Source: Streptomyces verrucosisporus (lineage in GTDB: Bacteria; Actinomycetota; Actinomycetes; Streptomycetales; Streptomycetaceae). From it: a stretch of DNA of 64,000 nucleotides. Position numbers and translations under genes: made by a program. Where the stretch lies: assembly GCF_017114865.1 (NCBI RefSeq), contig NZ_JADEYH010000013.1, forward strand, positions 1 through 64,000, given 5' to 3'. How positions within the stretch are numbered: position 1 is the first letter of the stretch; every line of letters begins with the position of its first letter. The notes under the pieces are model-generated. The model did not search any database and was not told the origin of the DNA. It was given only the letters and a program-made list of their open reading frames with translations. Shown here one piece after another: positions 1 to 9,338 of this stretch.

Positions 1-323
1 CGGAGTTCGTTCGCGGCTCACCTTCCTCCACGACACGCCGGAGGTGTACGCCATGATGCGGTCATGCATCCCGCCTCCGAGGATCCCGGCCCGCTCCCCG
101 AGCCAAGGTCCGTGCGCAGCCCCGCCCGTGGGCGGCCTTCGCCCGCGCCCTGCGGGAAGTGCCCGACGTGCTACGGGCCGGGCCGGGGGGCGCGGGCCGG
201 TCGTATCGTCCTATGCTGCGCCCAGTCATGGCGGTGCGGTCGTCCGGAAGCGGGTTCACGCAGTCCGAGCGCCGGGGTCCGCCGGTTCCCCGAAGGTTCT
301 GAGCGACACCAAGGAGACTTCCA
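1..323. other. Left-edge region without a supported gene
   Basis: I see no convincing coding sequence here. Several open frames cross it on both strands, but none has a recognisable domain and they overlap each other. A minus-strand GTG at 19-21 with a purine-rich stretch directly upstream could be the start of a gene leaving the window on the left, but only seven codons are visible and the spacing to the purine stretch is very short. The last 15 bases carry the ribosome binding site of the next gene. Confidence 0.4.
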
Positions 324-620
324 GTGCTCTCACGGGATGAGGCCATCGACTCCGCCCGCCGGTTCCTCCACGAGGCTTTCCCCGAAGGGGAGTTCACGAT
401 CGTCGTGCAGGACGGGCTGACGCAGGAGCATCCGGTGGCGTGGGCGGTGCGGTTCGACTCGCAGGAGCACATCGACACCGGGAACATGGCGCTGGCGCCC
501 TTCGTCCGCGTGGTGGTCGTGCCCAAGGACGGCAGCGGGCCGCACTTCCCCCCGACCCACCAGCCGCTGGGCGAGTACCTGGGCGAGCTGGCCAGGGACG
601 CCTACACCACCGGCGCCTGA
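324..620 (+). CDS. YrhB-domain protein (Imm35-like fold), small cytoplasmic
   Basis: A 98-residue soluble protein with no signal peptide or membrane segment. The start is GTG, preceded by AAGGAG nine bases upstream. It opens with a short helix (SRDEAIDSARRFL), then alternating strands ending in a conserved-looking VAWAVRFDSQE stretch and a C-terminal helix (LGEYLGELARDAY). This layout fits the small YrhB-domain/immunity-protein-35-like family common in Streptomyces, some of which act as immunity proteins or substrate-protecting chaperones. No toxin gene adjoins it, so I infer no toxin-immunity role. The family call is by pattern only and the function is unknown. Confidence 0.6.
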   Translation: MLSRDEAIDSARRFLHEAFPEGEFTIVVQDGLTQEHPVAWAVRFDSQEHIDTGNMALAPFVRVVVVPKDGSGPHFPPTHQPLGEYLGELARDAYTTGA

Positions 621-712
621 CCGCCGGGCACCCGGCGCCGGGACGCGTGTGTGGGCCGCCCGCGCGCGGCGGGCGGCCCACAGTGGGTCGGTCGGGGAGC
701 GGTGTGGCGGGG

Positions 713-1264
713 TCAGGCCGAGACGGTCTGGAACTCCCGCAGGAACGCCTGGTTGAACGCCTTGAGGTCGTCCGGCTTGCGGCTGCTGACCAGGGTGTTC
801 GGGCCTTCGGTGCAGACGGAGACCTGCTCGTCGACCCAGTTGGCGCCGGCGTTGCGCAGATCCGTCTCCAGGCTCGGCCAGGAGGTGATCTTCCTGCCGC
901 GCACCACGTCCGCCTCGATCAGCGTCCACGGGCCGTGGCAGATGACCGCCACCGGCTTGCCGGTCTGGAAGAACTCCCGGACGAAGGAGACGGCGCCCTC
1001 GTCCGTCCTCAGGAAGTCGGGGTTGGCTACGCCGCCGGGCAGCACCAGCCCGTCGTAGTCCTCGACCGCGGCCTGGCCGACCTGCTTGTCCACCTCGAAG
1101 GTGTCGGCCTTGTCGAGGTGGTTGAACGCCTGGATCCCCCCGCCGGTGGTGGACAGCAGGCTCGGGGTGCCCCCGGCGTCGATCACGGCCTGCCACGGTT
1201 CGGTCAGCTCTACCTGCTCCACACCCTCGGGGGCGACGAGAAAGGCGACCTTCACTTCTGCCAC
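713..1264 (-). CDS. DJ-1/PfpI family protein (class I glutamine amidotransferase-like)
   Basis: A 183-residue cytoplasmic protein of the PfpI/YhbO type, usually a protease-like or deglycase/stress-protection protein. The flavodoxin-like fold is clear: KVAFLVAPEGVEQVEL at the N-terminus, the YDGLVLPGG loop, and the nucleophile elbow AVICHGPW, where Cys sits in the position of the family catalytic cysteine and His follows it. A Glu near residue 14 is in place for the third catalytic position. I chose the GTG at 1264 because AAGGAC lies directly upstream; the open frame extends further 5' through low-complexity sequence that does not look coding. It is monocistronic on the minus strand, convergent with the preceding gene. 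Confidence 0.88.
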   Translation of the reverse strand: MAEVKVAFLVAPEGVEQVELTEPWQAVIDAGGTPSLLSTTGGGIQAFNHLDKADTFEVDKQVGQAAVEDYDGLVLPGGVANPDFLRTDEGAVSFVREFFQTGKPVAVICHGPWTLIEADVVRGRKITSWPSLETDLRNAGANWVDEQVSVCTEGPNTLVSSRKPDDLKAFNQAFLREFQTVSA

Positions 1265-1442
1265 GTCCTTTCGGCAGCTCGGGTCCTCGGTACATGCTGC
1301 GTACTCCCCCGTACCTTGGTACGGGTTTCCACCGGGAGCGGTCCTATGCCGCTTTACGTGTCTTTCCGGGCGGAACGGTCGCGCGTCGCGGCACCGCGGG
1401 CATCTCCCGTCCCGTCCGCCCCGTCCGCCTCCCCCGTACACG

Positions 1443-1480
1443 GAGCGGCCCGCCGGAGCGGTTGCTCCGGCGGGCCGCTC
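1443..1480 (-). terminator. Perfect 17-bp hairpin, terminator of the subtilase gene
   Basis: Arms 1443-1459 and 1464-1480 are perfectly complementary around a GGTT loop, about 90 bases beyond the stop codon of the secreted protease. There is no U-tract, as usual in Streptomyces. The surrounding 1265-1566 stretch contains no gene; it holds this hairpin and the upstream region of the PfpI gene. Confidence 0.75.
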
Positions 1481-1566
1481 TGTCACCGGTGGGTCATCGG
1501 TGGCCCCGGTGACTTCTGTGGCTTCTGTGGCTCATTGGCACGGTTTCGCCCGTGTGACCGCGGGTG

Positions 1567-4500
1567 TCACCTGGTGCGGTAGGCGTCGACGATCGTCTGG
1601 GAAAGGGTGTTGCCCTTGGTGTCCTTCACGTTCGCCCTGAAGGAGACCGTGCCGTTCCTGCCGGGGTTCCTGAAGACGAGATTCCCCTTCTTGACGGAGG
1701 TCTTCCTCCAGCTCCTGCCGCCGTCGAAGGAGACGTGGACGGTCAGCGACCTCAGGTTCCCGCCGGCGGCCGATCCCTGGACGGTGACCGGTACCCGCAT
1801 GACGGCCCTGGCCCCGGCCGTGCCGTCCAGGGCCAGCTCCGGCGCGAAACGCACGGCCGTCGCCGGCAGGCGGGTCTCCTGGGAGGTGCGGGCCGAGGTG
1901 AAGGTGTGGGTGGCGCTCACCCTGGTGCTCAGCCGGGAGGTCTCGGCCCGGCTGAGGGTGGTGACCAGCTTGTACTCCGCCCTGCCCTTGGGGAGGGTGA
2001 AGCCGGCGTAGTCGAGGATCTCCTTCTCCTCGGCGTACTTCTTCCCGTTGCGGTACAGGGTCGTCCGCGCCGAGTCGTAGGCGACGTCGCCGTGGTGGCC
2101 GGCGCCGTCCGCGAGCGGGTTCAGCGTGCCGTGGAGCTCGTCGCCGTCGCGGAAGATGCCGCCGTACTCGCCCAGGTGGGGCCCGAAGACGGCGTTGTTG
2201 AAGGCGCGGTGGTAGGTCCTGCCGGCGGTGAACCTCCGTTCGTCGGCGTAGTAGTCGGCCTCGAAGTCGCCCTTGGGGCCGAGCTGTGTGAAGTACTGCG
2301 ACCACCGGGTGCCCTCGGCCTTGACGTAGACCGTGGTGGTGCGCGGGAGTCCGCGCTCGGTCCCGAAGAAGGAGCCCACGGCGGAGGGCACGGTGGACAG
2401 CATGCCGGTGCGGCCGGGGGCCGAGGTGCCCTGCCGGACCTTCAGCCTGGCCATCCGCGACTTCTCGGTGTGTGTCCTCAGGCCGGTGTAGAAGCCGTCC
2501 TCGCGGAGGTGGAAGGTGTTGTACTCGGTGTTCCCGCGGGTCCACACGGCGGCGGCGGTCGAGGTGACCTCGACGTCTCCCGTGCCGCCGACCTGGGCGG
2601 TGCGCATACTCCGCCCGTCGCCCGCCGTGCCGCCGTAGAGGCCGACGTAGCCTTCGTCGCCGAGGGTGCCGGTGTACTCGACGGACAGACCGGTCTGCTC
2701 CGCCCCGCGGTCGTGCACCGTCATCCTCACCTCCCTGGCCCTGCGGGCGTCGAAGGTGACGGTGGTGTCCCTGGTGAGCCGGACCGCCGGGGCCACGAGC
2801 CAGTCGCTGCCCTCGTACTCCTCCTCGGTGCTGCCGGGCAGGGCGATGTCGGTGGACAGGGCGTAGGTGCCCTTGGGGACGCGGACGGTGGTGGTGCCGT
2901 CCTCGCCCGTCAGGCTCTTGAAGACATCGGTCCGGTAGCCGACGAGCATGCTGCTCCACAGGGGGGCGGGCCCGCCGTCGCGGCCGGCGGTGCGCACGGT
3001 CAGGTCGTAGGACTCCACCTCGCGGTCGACGGCGCCCGCGGTACGGACGATCTGGCCGCCGCCGATCGCGGTGACCGCCACGCTGTAGCCGCCGTTCACA
3101 CTGCCGCCGAGCCGGGTGTCGGCGGTGACGGCGACCTCGGCCGTACCGCCCGCGGGGACGGTGACCTCGTCGTCGGCCAGGGTGAACATGCCCTTGGGCG
3201 CGGCCTTGCCCCGGGGGTCGGTGCCCGTGGCGGTCAGCGAGAGGGTGACGTCCTCGGTGCCCAGGTTGCGGTAGGTGATGTCCCTGGTGACCGGCTTGTC
3301 GTCGCCGTGCGGCCACTGGGCGGTGCCGAAGCCGATCGACACCGGCTCGGCGACGATCGTCTGCTTGAGCGCCTTGTTCACATCGGCCCGGCCGGAGCCC
3401 TGCTGGAAGGCGGTGTAGCCCTTGCCGGGCTTGGTGGAGGCCGTCAGCGCGCCCTTGATCCGCTCGCCGGTCCAGTCCGGGTGCCGCTGGGCCAGCAGCG
3501 CGGCCGCGCCGGCGACGTGCGGGGTGGCCATGGAGGTGCCGGAGATGGAGACGTAGCCGTCGGCGACCGGGTCGCCCTCCTGCTCGACGATGCTGCCCTT
3601 GGCGGCCGCGGCGCCGATGTCCACGCCGGGGGCGGTCAGGTCGGGTTTGACCGCGCCGTCCCCGGTGCGCGGACCGGCGGAGGAGAACTCGGCCAGGGCG
3701 TCCTGCTTGTCCACGGCGCCGACGGTCAGCGCGGCGTCCGCGCTGCCGGGGCTGGAGATGCTGGAGGCGTAGGGGCCCTCGTTTCCGGCGGCGATGACGA
3801 AGAGTGCGCCGCTGTCCTGCGACAGCCGGTTGACGGCGTCCTCCATCGGGTCGATCTCGGGGGTGTCGCCGCCGCCGAGGCTGAGGTTGACCACCTCGGC
3901 GCCCTGTGCGACGGCCCACTCCATCCCGGCGATGATCTCGGAGTCGCTGCCGTAGCCGGCGTCGTCGAGGACCTTGGCGTTGAGCAGTTTCGCGCCGGGG
4001 GCCACGCCCTTGTAGAGGCCGCCGGACTTCGCTCCGGAGCCGGCCGCGATGGAGGCGACGTGGGTGCCGTGCCCGTAGCGGTCCCCGGTGTCGTCGGACG
4101 CGGTGAAGTTCTTCTCCGCGGCTATCCGCCCGGCGAAGTCGGGGTGGGCGGCGTCGATGCCGGTGTCGAGGACGGCGATGGTGACGCCCTCGCCGTCGTA
4201 GCCGGCCTTCCATGCCGCCGGGGCGCCGATCTGCGCGGTGCTGGTGTCGAGCGCCGCCCTGCGGACGCCGTCGAGGGAGACGGTGGCGACTCCGGGCGCC
4301 GCCGCGAGCTGCCCGGCCGCGGCCGGGCGGGTCAGGGCCTTCCAGGCTTTCGCGGCGCGGTCCCCGGCGACGGCCAGCGCCTCGCCGTTGACCGACCGGA
4401 AGGCGGCGCGCACGGTCGGGTCGGCCTCGGCGTGGAGTTCGGCCCTGGCCGCGGGCTTCGCGCCGCGGTAGGTGACGATGACCGGTACGTCGGTGCCGGT

Positions 4501-4965
4501 CCTGTCCCGGTACTGCTCGCGGCTGAGTTCGGTGACGTCGAACAGCCGCCTGTCGAGCCTGCGTTCGGCGATGAGCCGGGTGACGTCCTGCGGGATCACA
4601 TAGGTGTGGTCCCCGGTGCGGACGATCCGGACGGGTACGTCCTCACGTCCTTCGGCGTGGACCACCGAGGTGACCCTGCCGTGCCGGTCCAGCACGACCC
4701 TGTCGCCGGTGACGAGGGTGACGGAGCGCCGGCCGCGCCCGGTCCGGTCGGTTCCCCGCGACGGACCGGCCTGTAACGGCCCCGTTCCCGGCCCTGTCCT
4801 CGGTGCGGTCTTCGGTGCGGTCTTCGGTGCGGCGTCCGGGCCGGTCCTCGGGGCGGCGGACGATGCGGTGGTCAGCCCCATCGTCAGCGCGACGGCCACG
4901 GCGGTGGCTATCGCGGCGGCGCCCGCTCTCTTCCGTTGTGTCAATTCTCCCCCTGGTGAGGTCAT
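1567..4965 (-). CDS. Secreted S8 family serine peptidase (subtilase)
   Basis: About 1132 residues. A Sec-type signal (basic TQRKRAG, hydrophobic core at about 16-36, Ala-rich cleavage region) is followed by a Pro/Thr-rich linker made of short APKT/APRTG repeats, an I9-like propeptide region (about 80-240) and the peptidase domain. The subtilisin triad is complete: Asp267 in VLDTGID, His302 in GHGTHVA, Ser478 in SGTSMATPHVAG, with oxyanion Asn395 in AAGNEG. The long C-terminal part (about 500-1132) is beta-rich and probably made of Ig/fibronectin-like modules. It acts outside the cell. The start is uncertain: ATG at 4965, or TTG at 4944, which has GGGGGAG just upstream and yields a more typical signal peptide. 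It is monocistronic with its own hairpin terminator. Confidence 0.93.
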   Translation of the reverse strand: MTSPGGELTQRKRAGAAAIATAVAVALTMGLTTASSAAPRTGPDAAPKTAPKTAPRTGPGTGPLQAGPSRGTDRTGRGRRSVTLVTGDRVVLDRHGRVTSVVHAEGREDVPVRIVRTGDHTYVIPQDVTRLIAERRLDRRLFDVTELSREQYRDRTGTDVPVIVTYRGAKPAARAELHAEADPTVRAAFRSVNGEALAVAGDRAAKAWKALTRPAAAGQLAAAPGVATVSLDGVRRAALDTSTAQIGAPAAWKAGYDGEGVTIAVLDTGIDAAHPDFAGRIAAEKNFTASDDTGDRYGHGTHVASIAAGSGAKSGGLYKGVAPGAKLLNAKVLDDAGYGSDSEIIAGMEWAVAQGAEVVNLSLGGGDTPEIDPMEDAVNRLSQDSGALFVIAAGNEGPYASSISSPGSADAALTVGAVDKQDALAEFSSAGPRTGDGAVKPDLTAPGVDIGAAAAKGSIVEQEGDPVADGYVSISGTSMATPHVAGAAALLAQRHPDWTGERIKGALTASTKPGKGYTAFQQGSGRADVNKALKQTIVAEPVSIGFGTAQWPHGDDKPVTRDITYRNLGTEDVTLSLTATGTDPRGKAAPKGMFTLADDEVTVPAGGTAEVAVTADTRLGGSVNGGYSVAVTAIGGGQIVRTAGAVDREVESYDLTVRTAGRDGGPAPLWSSMLVGYRTDVFKSLTGEDGTTTVRVPKGTYALSTDIALPGSTEEEYEGSDWLVAPAVRLTRDTTVTFDARRAREVRMTVHDRGAEQTGLSVEYTGTLGDEGYVGLYGGTAGDGRSMRTAQVGGTGDVEVTSTAAAVWTRGNTEYNTFHLREDGFYTGLRTHTEKSRMARLKVRQGTSAPGRTGMLSTVPSAVGSFFGTERGLPRTTTVYVKAEGTRWSQYFTQLGPKGDFEADYYADERRFTAGRTYHRAFNNAVFGPHLGEYGGIFRDGDELHGTLNPLADGAGHHGDVAYDSARTTLYRNGKKYAEEKEILDYAGFTLPKGRAEYKLVTTLSRAETSRLSTRVSATHTFTSARTSQETRLPATAVRFAPELALDGTAGARAVMRVPVTVQGSAAGGNLRSLTVHVSFDGGRSWRKTSVKKGNLVFRNPGRNGTVSFRANVKDTKGNTLSQTIVDAYRTR

Positions 4966-5156
4966 CACCGTGCGCGGGGGACCCCTGCGGCCCCCTGCGC
5001 GATCAGTCTGCGGGAGGCCGTGACGCCCGCACCATACGGCCTCGTATGGGACAGGTGTTCTGGGTGTGACGCCCGTCGGACCCCTTCTGTGCGGGGTCGT
5101 CCCACCGGGCTCACCGGCTCTCGCGGGAGGAAGGACGCTTCCGGCGCCCTGCTGGT

Positions 5157-5894
5157 TCACCTCCGCGCCGCTCCTCCCGCCATCCCGCCGCTCCTCCCGG
5201 CGGCCCCGCCTTCCGGGCGGTCCACGCGCTCGGTGGTGAGCCGCCCGTTCCGGACGGTGGCCACGCGGGTCGCACGGCGGGCGATGGCGCTGTCGTGGGT
5301 GACGAGAACGAACGTCAGACCGTGTGTCCTCCACCGGCCTTCGAGCACCTCCATCACCTCGTCGCGCATCGACTCGTCGAGGTTTCCGGTGGGTTCGTCG
5401 GCGAGCAGTACGTCCGGCTGCTTGACCAGGGCGCGGGCGATGGCGACTCGCTGCTGCTGGCCGCCGGACATCTCGCCCGGGAGATGTCCGAGCCGCTCGC
5501 CGAGTCCGACGGATTCCAGCGCCTCAGCGGCACGCCGGCGCCGTGCGGCCGCCTTGACCCCCAGGGGGACGAGCGCGGTCTCGACGTTCTCCCGGGCGGT
5601 GAGGGTGGGGATGAGGTTGAAGCCCTGGAACACGAACCCGATGCGCTCCGCACGCAGCCGTGTCAGCTTCGACTCGCCGAGCCGGGCGAGGTCCGTGCCG
5701 TCGAGTTCGACGCTGCCGGAGGTGGGCCGGTCCAGCCCGCCGAGCATCTGCAGGAACGTGGACTTGCCGCCCCCGGTGGGGCCCTGGACGACGAGCCGCT
5801 CGCCGTCCTCCACGGTCAGGTCGACGCCGTCGAGGGCGTGGACGCTCTTCTCTCCGCGCGCGTAGCGCTTGGTGACGCCGGTCAGTCGGTACAT
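5157..5894 (-). CDS. ABC transporter ATP-binding protein, MacB/LolD type
   Basis: A 245-residue ATPase that would energise the FtsX-like permease encoded just upstream on the same strand. Walker A is GPTGGGKST, the Q-loop is VFQGFN, the signature LPGEMSGGQQQRVAIARAL, and Walker B LLADEPTGNLD, followed by the H-loop (VLVTHD). The EPTGNLDE stretch is characteristic of the MacB/LolD/FtsE group. The ATG at 5894 has AGGAG upstream. The C-terminus is a Gly/Arg-rich disordered tail after the last strand. A 172-base spacer separates it from the permease gene, so the two are probably co-transcribed but not tightly coupled. The substrate cannot be deduced; lipoproteins, peptides or antibiotics are the family options. 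Confidence 0.92.
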   Translation of the reverse strand: MYRLTGVTKRYARGEKSVHALDGVDLTVEDGERLVVQGPTGGGKSTFLQMLGGLDRPTSGSVELDGTDLARLGESKLTRLRAERIGFVFQGFNLIPTLTARENVETALVPLGVKAAARRRRAAEALESVGLGERLGHLPGEMSGGQQQRVAIARALVKQPDVLLADEPTGNLDESMRDEVMEVLEGRWRTHGLTFVLVTHDSAIARRATRVATVRNGRLTTERVDRPEGGAAGRSGGMAGGAARR

Positions 5895-6066
5895 GGCTGC
5901 TCTCCTGGGTGGTGGGGGAAGGGGCGGTGCCGCGTCCCGGGGGGACCGGACGCGGCACCGGGCCTGGACGGCCCGCGCGGGGCTGCGCGGGCCCGCGCGG
6001 TTCGCGCTGCTCGGGTGGTTCGCGCTGTTCGCGCTGTCCGTTCCGGCCGGCGACGTCTCGTGGCCT

Positions 6067-7494
6067 TCAGGCGACGCGCCGCAGTGCTTCGGCGGGGCGC
6101 AGCCGGGCGGCTCGCCAGGCGCCGAAGGCTCCCGCGACGAGGCCGCCCGCGACGGCCAGCGCGACCGCCGACGCGATGACACGGAGGTCGACGGGGGCGG
6201 TGAGCGCGATCTCCAGGGCCCGTTCCCCCTCCTGCTCCAGGAGGCGCCCGGCCCCGCGCGCCGGGCCGGGACCTGCGGTCGCCGTACCGGGGGCCGCTCC
6301 CAGCGACGCGGTCAGCGTCGGGCCGGCGACGGTCACCGCGTACGCGACCGCGCACCCGAGGGCGATGCCCAGCCCACCGCCGAGCAGCCCGTTGGCCAGG
6401 GACTCCCCCATCACCTGGCGGGTGACCCGGCCGCTGCGCCAGCCCAGCGCCTTGAGGGTGCCGAACTCGCGCACCCGGCGGCCGACAGCCGAGGAGGTGA
6501 GCAGCCCGGCGACGAGGAAGGCGGCGGCCAGCACGGCGTAGGAGAGCCATCTGCCGACGCCCTCGGCGAGGTCCGCGGCCGTGCCCAGGGAGCCGGAGAC
6601 CGTCTTGGCCAGGTCCGCCGAAGTGGTGACGGTGGTGCCCGGGACCTCCTTCAGCACGGCCGACTCCACGTCCTCGATCCGCTGGGAGTCGGTGGCCCGG
6701 ACGTAGACGGTGGTGATCGCGTCCCCGGCGTCGGCGAGTTCCTGCGCGCGCTCCAGGGGGATGTAGACCTGGGCAGCGGGCTGCCCGCTGTCGGCGGTGG
6801 CGATGCCGACGACCTCGAAGCCGGTTCCGGTGATGTCGAGGATGTCTCCGACGGCGATGTCCTCGCTCCGCGCGTGCGCGCTGTCCACGACGGCTACGTC
6901 GGCGCCGGTCTCGTCCTCCTGGAAACCGCGTCCGTCGGTGATGGCGGAGGATGTCAGCGGGCCCAGGCCCGGGGTGCGGACATCGGTGCCGTAGAGGGTG
7001 TAGGTGTCGACCCGGAAGTCGGCTCCGCCGCCCTCGACCCCGCCGGCGGGCTCCCCGGGTCCGCCCCGGCCGCGCGGCTCGCCGGGGGTGAACTCGCCGT
7101 CCACCGTGACGGAGTTCAGGCTCAGTCCGCCCACCGCCGCGGCCACGCCGTCCTGCTCCGCGATCGTGCCGACCGTGTCCGCGCCGAGGGTCTGGAAGCC
7201 CTGGACGGCCAGGCGCTCGTTGCTCTGCTCCTCCCCGCCCTGTCCGGCGTCGAACCTGAAGCGGGGACGCCGGGAGCGCTCTTCCTCCTCCGGCGGTTGC
7301 TGCGCCTTGGTGACGGTCATGTCCGTGCCCAGGCCGTAGAGGGACTCCAGGACCTCGTCCTGGGCACGCTTCATCCCGGTGGAGACGGAGCTGACGACGA
7401 TGACCAGCGCGATGCCGAGCGCCAGCCCGGAGGCGACGACAAGCGCCGCCTTTCCGCGGCGGCGCAACTCCCGCCGGAGGTAGGTGAGGAACAT
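6067..7494 (-). CDS. ABC transporter permease, FtsX/MacB family
   Basis: A 475-residue membrane protein. A first transmembrane helix (about 17-38) is followed by a large extracytoplasmic MacB-type periplasmic core domain (about 40-280), then three helices in the C-terminal third (about 305-330, 355-390 and 430-455), the normal FtsX layout. A VREFGTLKALGWRSGRVTRQV stretch between the second and third helices matches the family's cytoplasmic coupling segment. It would form a homodimer with the ATPase encoded 172 bases downstream. No strong ribosome binding site precedes the ATG at 7494. It is an exporter or mechanotransmission complex rather than an importer; the substrate is unknown. Confidence 0.88.
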   Translation of the reverse strand: MFLTYLRRELRRRGKAALVVASGLALGIALVIVVSSVSTGMKRAQDEVLESLYGLGTDMTVTKAQQPPEEEERSRRPRFRFDAGQGGEEQSNERLAVQGFQTLGADTVGTIAEQDGVAAAVGGLSLNSVTVDGEFTPGEPRGRGGPGEPAGGVEGGGADFRVDTYTLYGTDVRTPGLGPLTSSAITDGRGFQEDETGADVAVVDSAHARSEDIAVGDILDITGTGFEVVGIATADSGQPAAQVYIPLERAQELADAGDAITTVYVRATDSQRIEDVESAVLKEVPGTTVTTSADLAKTVSGSLGTAADLAEGVGRWLSYAVLAAAFLVAGLLTSSAVGRRVREFGTLKALGWRSGRVTRQVMGESLANGLLGGGLGIALGCAVAYAVTVAGPTLTASLGAAPGTATAGPGPARGAGRLLEQEGERALEIALTAPVDLRVIASAVALAVAGGLVAGAFGAWRAARLRPAEALRRVA

Positions 7495-7602
7495 GCGCGA
7501 GAACGTAGAAGCGCCCGCTGACGTTTCGCTGAGGGGCTGATGAGAGGGCCGTGAGAAGCCGCCGGCCGCGCGGAGCCGGCGGGCGGCGGGCGCGGGGAGC
7601 GC

Positions 7603-7646
7603 CGAAGGCGGCGGGCGCGGCGTGTGGGCCGCGTCCGCCGCCTTCG
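7603..7646 (-). terminator. 19-bp hairpin, terminator of the L,D-transpeptidase gene
   Basis: Arms 7603-7621 and 7628-7646 pair over 19 positions with one G-U wobble and a six-base loop. The hairpin lies 75 bases beyond the stop of the L,D-transpeptidase gene and before the start of the FtsX permease, so it separates the two minus-strand transcripts. Confidence 0.7.
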
Positions 7647-7719
7647 CGGGGACGGGTTCCGGCGGGGCCGGACGAACCGGGGACGGGCGGGGCGCCGGGC
7701 CACGGCGGCCGCCGGACCG

Positions 7720-9003
7720 TCAGAGGGCGGATCCGGCCTTCCAGTCCTCCCAGGACATGTTCCAGCCGTTGAGACCGTTGTCCGGGGTGATCTGCTTGTC
7801 GGGCGAGTTCTTGACTATGACGACGTCGCCCAGGAGGGAGTTCTCGAAGAACCAGGCGCCGTCCTGGCCGGGGTCGTCCGCGCCCTGGACGTCGTTCAGC
7901 CCGACGCAGCCGTGGCTGGTGTTGACGTTGCCGAAGACCGAGTCGGCGCCCCAGTAGTTGCCGTGGATGAAGGTGCCGGAGGTCGACAGGCGCATGGCGT
8001 GCGGCACGTCGGGGATGTCGTACTCGCCCTTGCCGTCGTCGTCGGTGAAGCCGACGGTCGCGCCGTTCATCCGGGTCTCCTTGTACTTCTCGGAGATCAC
8101 CATCTGGCCGTTGTAGGTCGGGGTCTCGGGCGCGCCGGCGGAGATCTTGAAGGTCTTGACGGTCTTGCCGTCCCGGACGACCTTCATGGTCTTGGTCTTC
8201 ACGTCGACCGTGCTGACCTGGGAGCGGCCGACGGTGAAGCTGAAGCTCTTGTCCTGGATGCCGGTGACGCCCTCGGCGCCCTCGACGCCGTCGAGGTTGA
8301 GGTCGACGGTGACCTTGGAGCCGGCCTTCCAGTAGTCCTCGGGCCGGAAGTCCAGGCGGGTGTCGCTGAACCAGTGGCCCACGACCTCCTGGCCGCCGGT
8401 GGTGTTGACCTCGATCGCGGACTGGACGGCCTTCTTGTCGGTGATGCCCTTGTCGAAGTTGAGGGAGACGGGCATGCCGACGCCGACGGTCGAGCCGTCC
8501 TCGGGCGTGAAGTAGCCGATGAAGCTGTTGTCGGGCGAGACGGTGGTGAAGGTGGCGTTCTCCAGTACCTTGCGGCCCTCGGGGTCCTCGGCCTCGGCGG
8601 AGATCGTGTACCGGGTGGCGCGCTCCAGCTGGCCGTTGGGCTTCCAGCCGCTGCCGTCGGCCGCGAGGGTGCCCTCGACCTCCTGGCCCGTCGCGGCGGC
8701 CTTCATGGTCACCGAGGTGAGCTTGCCGCCCTTCACCCCCACCTTGGCCGCGTGGATGCTGGCGTTGTCCGCGCCGTCCTTGGGTGTGATGAGTATTCGG
8801 GCGTCGGAGGACTTCTCCGCCGCCGCCTTGTCCACCTGGGCCTGCCCCTTTTCCGGCTTCTTCGCGGAGCCGGCGTCGGACTCGCCGCCGGTACTGCCGC
8901 TCTCGCCCCCGCACGCCGACAGTGTGAGCACTCCACTGAGCAGCGCGGCCGCAGCCACGACGCTCCTGCGGCGCTTGCCGTCCCTCATCACACGCTTCTC
9001 CAT
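7720..9003 (-). CDS. L,D-transpeptidase lipoprotein (YkuD domain with N-terminal Ig-like domains)
   Basis: A 427-residue cell-surface enzyme that makes 3-3 peptidoglycan cross-links or attaches proteins to peptidoglycan. The N-terminus is a lipoprotein signal with lipobox LSAC (lipid Cys31). A Ser/Gly/Lys linker and two Ig-like domains (about 65-290) follow, then the YkuD catalytic domain (about 295-400) with the signature HGNY and the active site TSHGCVGLN (nucleophile Cys366). The architecture matches the mycobacterial Ldt type. The start is ATG 9003 (GGAGG 11 bases upstream) or ATG 8988, which has GGAGAAG at better spacing. A long intergenic region with a direct repeat lies upstream. The neighbouring LAxTG protein and ABC exporter suggest an envelope-related locus. 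Confidence 0.93.
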   Translation of the reverse strand: MEKRVMRDGKRRRSVVAAAALLSGVLTLSACGGESGSTGGESDAGSAKKPEKGQAQVDKAAAEKSSDARILITPKDGADNASIHAAKVGVKGGKLTSVTMKAAATGQEVEGTLAADGSGWKPNGQLERATRYTISAEAEDPEGRKVLENATFTTVSPDNSFIGYFTPEDGSTVGVGMPVSLNFDKGITDKKAVQSAIEVNTTGGQEVVGHWFSDTRLDFRPEDYWKAGSKVTVDLNLDGVEGAEGVTGIQDKSFSFTVGRSQVSTVDVKTKTMKVVRDGKTVKTFKISAGAPETPTYNGQMVISEKYKETRMNGATVGFTDDDGKGEYDIPDVPHAMRLSTSGTFIHGNYWGADSVFGNVNTSHGCVGLNDVQGADDPGQDGAWFFENSLLGDVVIVKNSPDKQITPDNGLNGWNMSWEDWKAGSAL

Positions 9004-9124
9004 CCGCTTACGAACCTCCGGCTCCCCGTTCCGCGTCCCACGCCGTCCGGTGCGGGCGAAGCGGGACGTCCACCCCACGGCCGCACATACGAGAACGCGA
9101 GGGAACTGTGACCCGTTCCACCCA

Positions 9125-9146
9125 GGGTAAGACTGTGGGGTAAGAC
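9125..9146. promoter_or_regulatory. Direct repeat GGGTAAGAC x2, 13-bp period, upstream of the L,D-transpeptidase gene
   Basis: Two exact copies of GGGTAAGAC, at 9125-9133 and 9138-9146, lie 122 bases upstream of the L,D-transpeptidase start. Direct repeats of this kind are typical of OmpR/PhoB-type response-regulator boxes, but those usually have an 11-bp period, so the regulator is unknown. Confidence 0.4.
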
Positions 9147-9338
9147 ACCCTTGAGTCACCAGGGGTTGCACCGGCGGGCGGGAATTCCCCCGCGGTTCCG
9201 GATCGTTATCAGCGGACCCGTCCGCCCGTGACTCCCGATCACATCACAGCGCTTTCCTCCTGTCACGGCGCTTATGTGGCAATGTGACCGATTTCGCATG
9301 AGGTGGACGGTGGTGGAGAGTGCGGGCGCCGGCCGCCC

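Noticed and set aside
1564-4776. A 1070-codon plus-strand open frame and other long frames opposite the subtilase gene
   Set aside because: They are Gly/Ala/Val-rich shadows of a clearly coding minus-strand gene; no domain or start signal is present, and high G+C keeps antisense frames open.
5882-8914. A 1010-codon minus-strand frame across the ABC permease and L,D-transpeptidase genes
   Set aside because: It is Arg/Gly/Pro-rich, crosses two real genes in another frame and a terminator, and has no domain.
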